From NCBI GenBank assembly GCA_036260075.1, contig DATAAM010000139.1, positions 1 through 5,706 of the forward strand: a stretch of DNA of 5,706 nt, in the 5' to 3' direction. The notes beneath the pieces are model-generated. The model was not told the origin of the DNA, made no database searches, and worked only from the letters and a program-made list of their open reading frames with translations. Made by a program: the position numbers and the translations under genes. This document shows positions 4,058 to 5,706 of this stretch, piece by piece. The stretch is from DATAAM01 sp036260075 (lineage in GTDB: Bacteria > Actinomycetota > Acidimicrobiia > Acidimicrobiales > JAHWLA01). How positions within the stretch are numbered: the stretch's first letter is position 1; the number at the start of each line of letters is the position of its first letter.

Positions 4058-5549
4058 GGACGAGTTCCGGTCGCTGGCGCGCGACCACACCGTCGTGCCC
4101 GTGTGGCGCGAGATCCTCGGCGACCTCATCACCCCGGTGGCGGGCTTCGCCCGGGTGGTGGGCGACGGCCCCGGCTTCCTGTTGGAGTCGGTGGAGCACG
4201 GCGAGCGCTGGAGCCGCTGGTCGTTCCTCGGCCGCAACCCGCTGGCCACGATGGTGCTGCGCGACGGCCGGCTGTCCGTGGAGGGCTCGCTGCCCGCGTC
4301 GGTGCCGCTCGACCGGGGCGTGCTGGCCGCGGTGGAGGCGCTGCTGCACGTCCACCGATCGCCCCGCATGCCCGACCTGCCCACCCTCCACGGCGGGGTG
4401 GTCGGCTACCTCGGCTACGACGTGGTGCGCGAGGTCGAGCACCTGCCCGACGTCCCGAAGGACGACCTCGGCCTCCCCGACGCCGTGCTGTCGGTGGTGG
4501 GACAGATCGCCGCCTTCGACCACTTCCGGCAACGGGTGGTGCTGGTCGACAACGTGCTGGTGCCCGCGGGGGCGAGCGAGGCCGAGCTCGACGCGCTCTA
4601 CGACGATGCCCACCGGCGGGTGGACGAGCTGGCCGAGGCGGGGTCCCGCCCCACCGACGAGCCGGTGGTCGAGCCGCCCGACCGGGAGGAGCCCCCGGCC
4701 GACGTGCAGCGCACCGTCGCGCCCGACGACTACGCGGCGGCGGTGGAGGCGGCCAAGGAGCACATCCGGGCGGGCGACGTCTTCCAGGTGGTGCTCGCCC
4801 AGCGCTTCGATCTCCAGCTCGACGCCCTGCCCTTCGACCTCTACCGGGCGCTGCGCCAGGTCAACCCCTCGCCGTACATGTACTTCTTCAACCACCCGGA
4901 GATCGCAGTGGTGGGCTCGTCGCCCGAGCCCATGGTGCGGCTCATCGACGGGGAGGTGATCTCCCGGCCGATCGCTGGCACCCGCCGGCGGGGCCGCACC
5001 GACGAGGAGGACCGCCGCATGGCGGCCGAGCTGCGCGAGCACCCCAAGGAGATCGCCGAGCACGTGATGCTGGTGGACCTGGCTCGCAACGACGTGGGGC
5101 GGGTGGTCGAGTTCGGCACCGAGAAGGTCGACGAGCTGCTCACACTGGAGCACTACAGCCACGTGATGCACCTCACGTCGCAGGTGTCCGGGCGGCTGCG
5201 CGACGGGTTGGGCCCCATCGACGTGCTGCGGGCCACGCTGCCCGCGGGCACGGTGTCGGGCGCCCCGAAGGTGCGGGCCATGGAGATCATCGACGAGCTG
5301 GAGAAGACCAAGCGGGGGCCGTATGCGGGCGTGGTCGGCTACGTCGACTTCTCGGGGAACCTCGACACCGCCATCGCCATCCGCACCATGTTCGTGGGGC
5401 CCGACGGACGGGCCACGGTGCAGGCGGGCGCCGGCATCGTGGCCGACAGCGACCCTGCCCAGGAGGACCTGGAGTGCCGCAACAAGGCGGCCGCCTTGTT
5501 GGCGGCGGTCCCCGCGGCGCGGCGCATGACGGCGGCCCGTCACCGATGA
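4041..5549 (+). CDS. trpE: Anthranilate synthase component I (502 aa)
   Basis: TrpE makes anthranilate and pyruvate from chorismate, using ammonia from a TrpG glutaminase, as the first committed step of tryptophan synthesis. The N-terminal domain carries FLLESVEHGERWSRWSFLG (46-64); its LLES (47-50) and NPSPYM (275-280) are the elements that bind feedback-inhibiting tryptophan. The chorismate domain shows GDVFQVVLAQRF (245-256), VGSSPEPMVRL (291-301), RPIAGTRRRG (309-318), EHVMLVDLARNDVGRV (340-355), LPAGTVSGAPKVRAMEIIDE (400-419) and VQAGAGIVADSDP (460-472). PAGTVSGAPK and the feedback site argue for TrpE rather than PabB. The length is normal for a stand-alone TrpE without fused TrpG. GTG 4041 gives the expected SRDEFRSLA...VVPVWRE opening but has only a weak ribosome binding site, so translation probably depends on coupling to hisI, which it overlaps by 17 nt. 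The stop overlaps the next gene as ATGA. Confidence 0.97.
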   Translation: MRRPSRDEFRSLARDHTVVPVWREILGDLITPVAGFARVVGDGPGFLLESVEHGERWSRWSFLGRNPLATMVLRDGRLSVEGSLPASVPLDRGVLAAVEALLHVHRSPRMPDLPTLHGGVVGYLGYDVVREVEHLPDVPKDDLGLPDAVLSVVGQIAAFDHFRQRVVLVDNVLVPAGASEAELDALYDDAHRRVDELAEAGSRPTDEPVVEPPDREEPPADVQRTVAPDDYAAAVEAAKEHIRAGDVFQVVLAQRFDLQLDALPFDLYRALRQVNPSPYMYFFNHPEIAVVGSSPEPMVRLIDGEVISRPIAGTRRRGRTDEEDRRMAAELREHPKEIAEHVMLVDLARNDVGRVVEFGTEKVDELLTLEHYSHVMHLTSQVSGRLRDGLGPIDVLRATLPAGTVSGAPKVRAMEIIDELEKTKRGPYAGVVGYVDFSGNLDTAIAIRTMFVGPDGRATVQAGAGIVADSDPAQEDLECRNKAAALLAAVPAARRMTAARHR

Positions 5550-5706
5550 TCGAGCGCGACGTGGTCGTCGTGGAGGGACCCGACGCCGAGTCGTTCCTGC
5601 AAGGGCAGCTGTCGCAGGACGTGGCCGGGTTGGCCGTGGGCGACGACGCGGTGTCGTTCCTCCTCCAGCCCCAGGGCAAGGTCGTCGCCTTGGTGCGGGT
5701 GCGACG
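5546..5706 (+). CDS. YgfZ/GcvT-like folate-binding protein, N-terminal 53 residues (3' end outside window)
   Basis: The fragment opens with a short strand, then VVVVEGPDAESFLQGQLSQD (residues 6-25) and later FLLQPQGKVVALVRVR (38-53). This pattern (GPDA..FLQGQLSQD followed by LQPQGK) is characteristic of the folate-binding YgfZ group in the GcvT superfamily, whose members help maintain certain Fe-S enzymes. The diagnostic Cys motif of YgfZ (KGCYxGQE) would lie beyond the window, so it cannot be checked. The related GcvT or dimethylglycine-oxidase-type domain remains an alternative. The ATG overlaps the trpE stop (ATGA) and no separate ribosome binding site is evident, which suggests co-translation with trpE. 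Confidence 0.8.
   Translation, partial: MIERDVVVVEGPDAESFLQGQLSQDVAGLAVGDDAVSFLLQPQGKVVALVRVR

Noticed and set aside
4011..5543. A 510-codon open frame on the minus strand across trpE
   Set aside because: It lies opposite a fully motif-supported TrpE. Long antisense frames are expected in GC-rich codons with GC at third positions, and its composition (rich in H, V, R and G) resembles no protein.

Overview
This is a high-GC stretch of chromosome, with GTG as well as ATG starts and every gene on the + strand. It looks actinobacterial. The gene set and the style of the small GroES-like protein suggest a deep-branching actinobacterial lineage (Acidimicrobiia-like), but that placement is inference. 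The genes are housekeeping biosynthetic genes with no sign of a phage, plasmid or insertion sequence.

Positions 1-3038 hold a histidine block: the 3' end of hisC, then complete hisB, hisH, hisA and hisF. Each gene overlaps the next (4 nt, 4 nt, 1 nt and 19 nt), so the block is almost certainly one translationally coupled operon. Positions 3039-3389 are the only substantial non-coding stretch and the most unusual part. It holds a 52-bp element in two identical direct copies, each folding into two hairpins. It also holds a bulged hairpin between the copies, two back-to-back hairpins, a 38-nt imperfect inverted repeat flanked by 13-bp direct repeats, and a small hairpin that carries the likely ribosome binding site of the next gene. 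From 3390 a second coupled run begins: a compact GroES-like gene, hisI, trpE, and the start of a YgfZ/GcvT-like folate-binding gene cut by the window end. Their overlaps are 4, 17 and 4 nt.

Together the genes supply the middle and late histidine pathway. HisI opens the PR-AMP ring, HisA isomerises ProFAR, HisH-HisF makes imidazole glycerol phosphate (releasing AICAR to purine synthesis), HisB dehydrates it and HisC transaminates the product. hisG, hisE, hisD and a histidinol-phosphatase are not in the window. TrpE starts tryptophan synthesis from chorismate and needs a TrpG partner encoded elsewhere. HisA carries classical HisA signatures rather than those of the bifunctional PriA of many Actinobacteria, which predicts a separate trpF. 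The main candidates for a second look are the structured 350-nt intergenic region and the shortened GroES paralogue placed inside the his/trp run.
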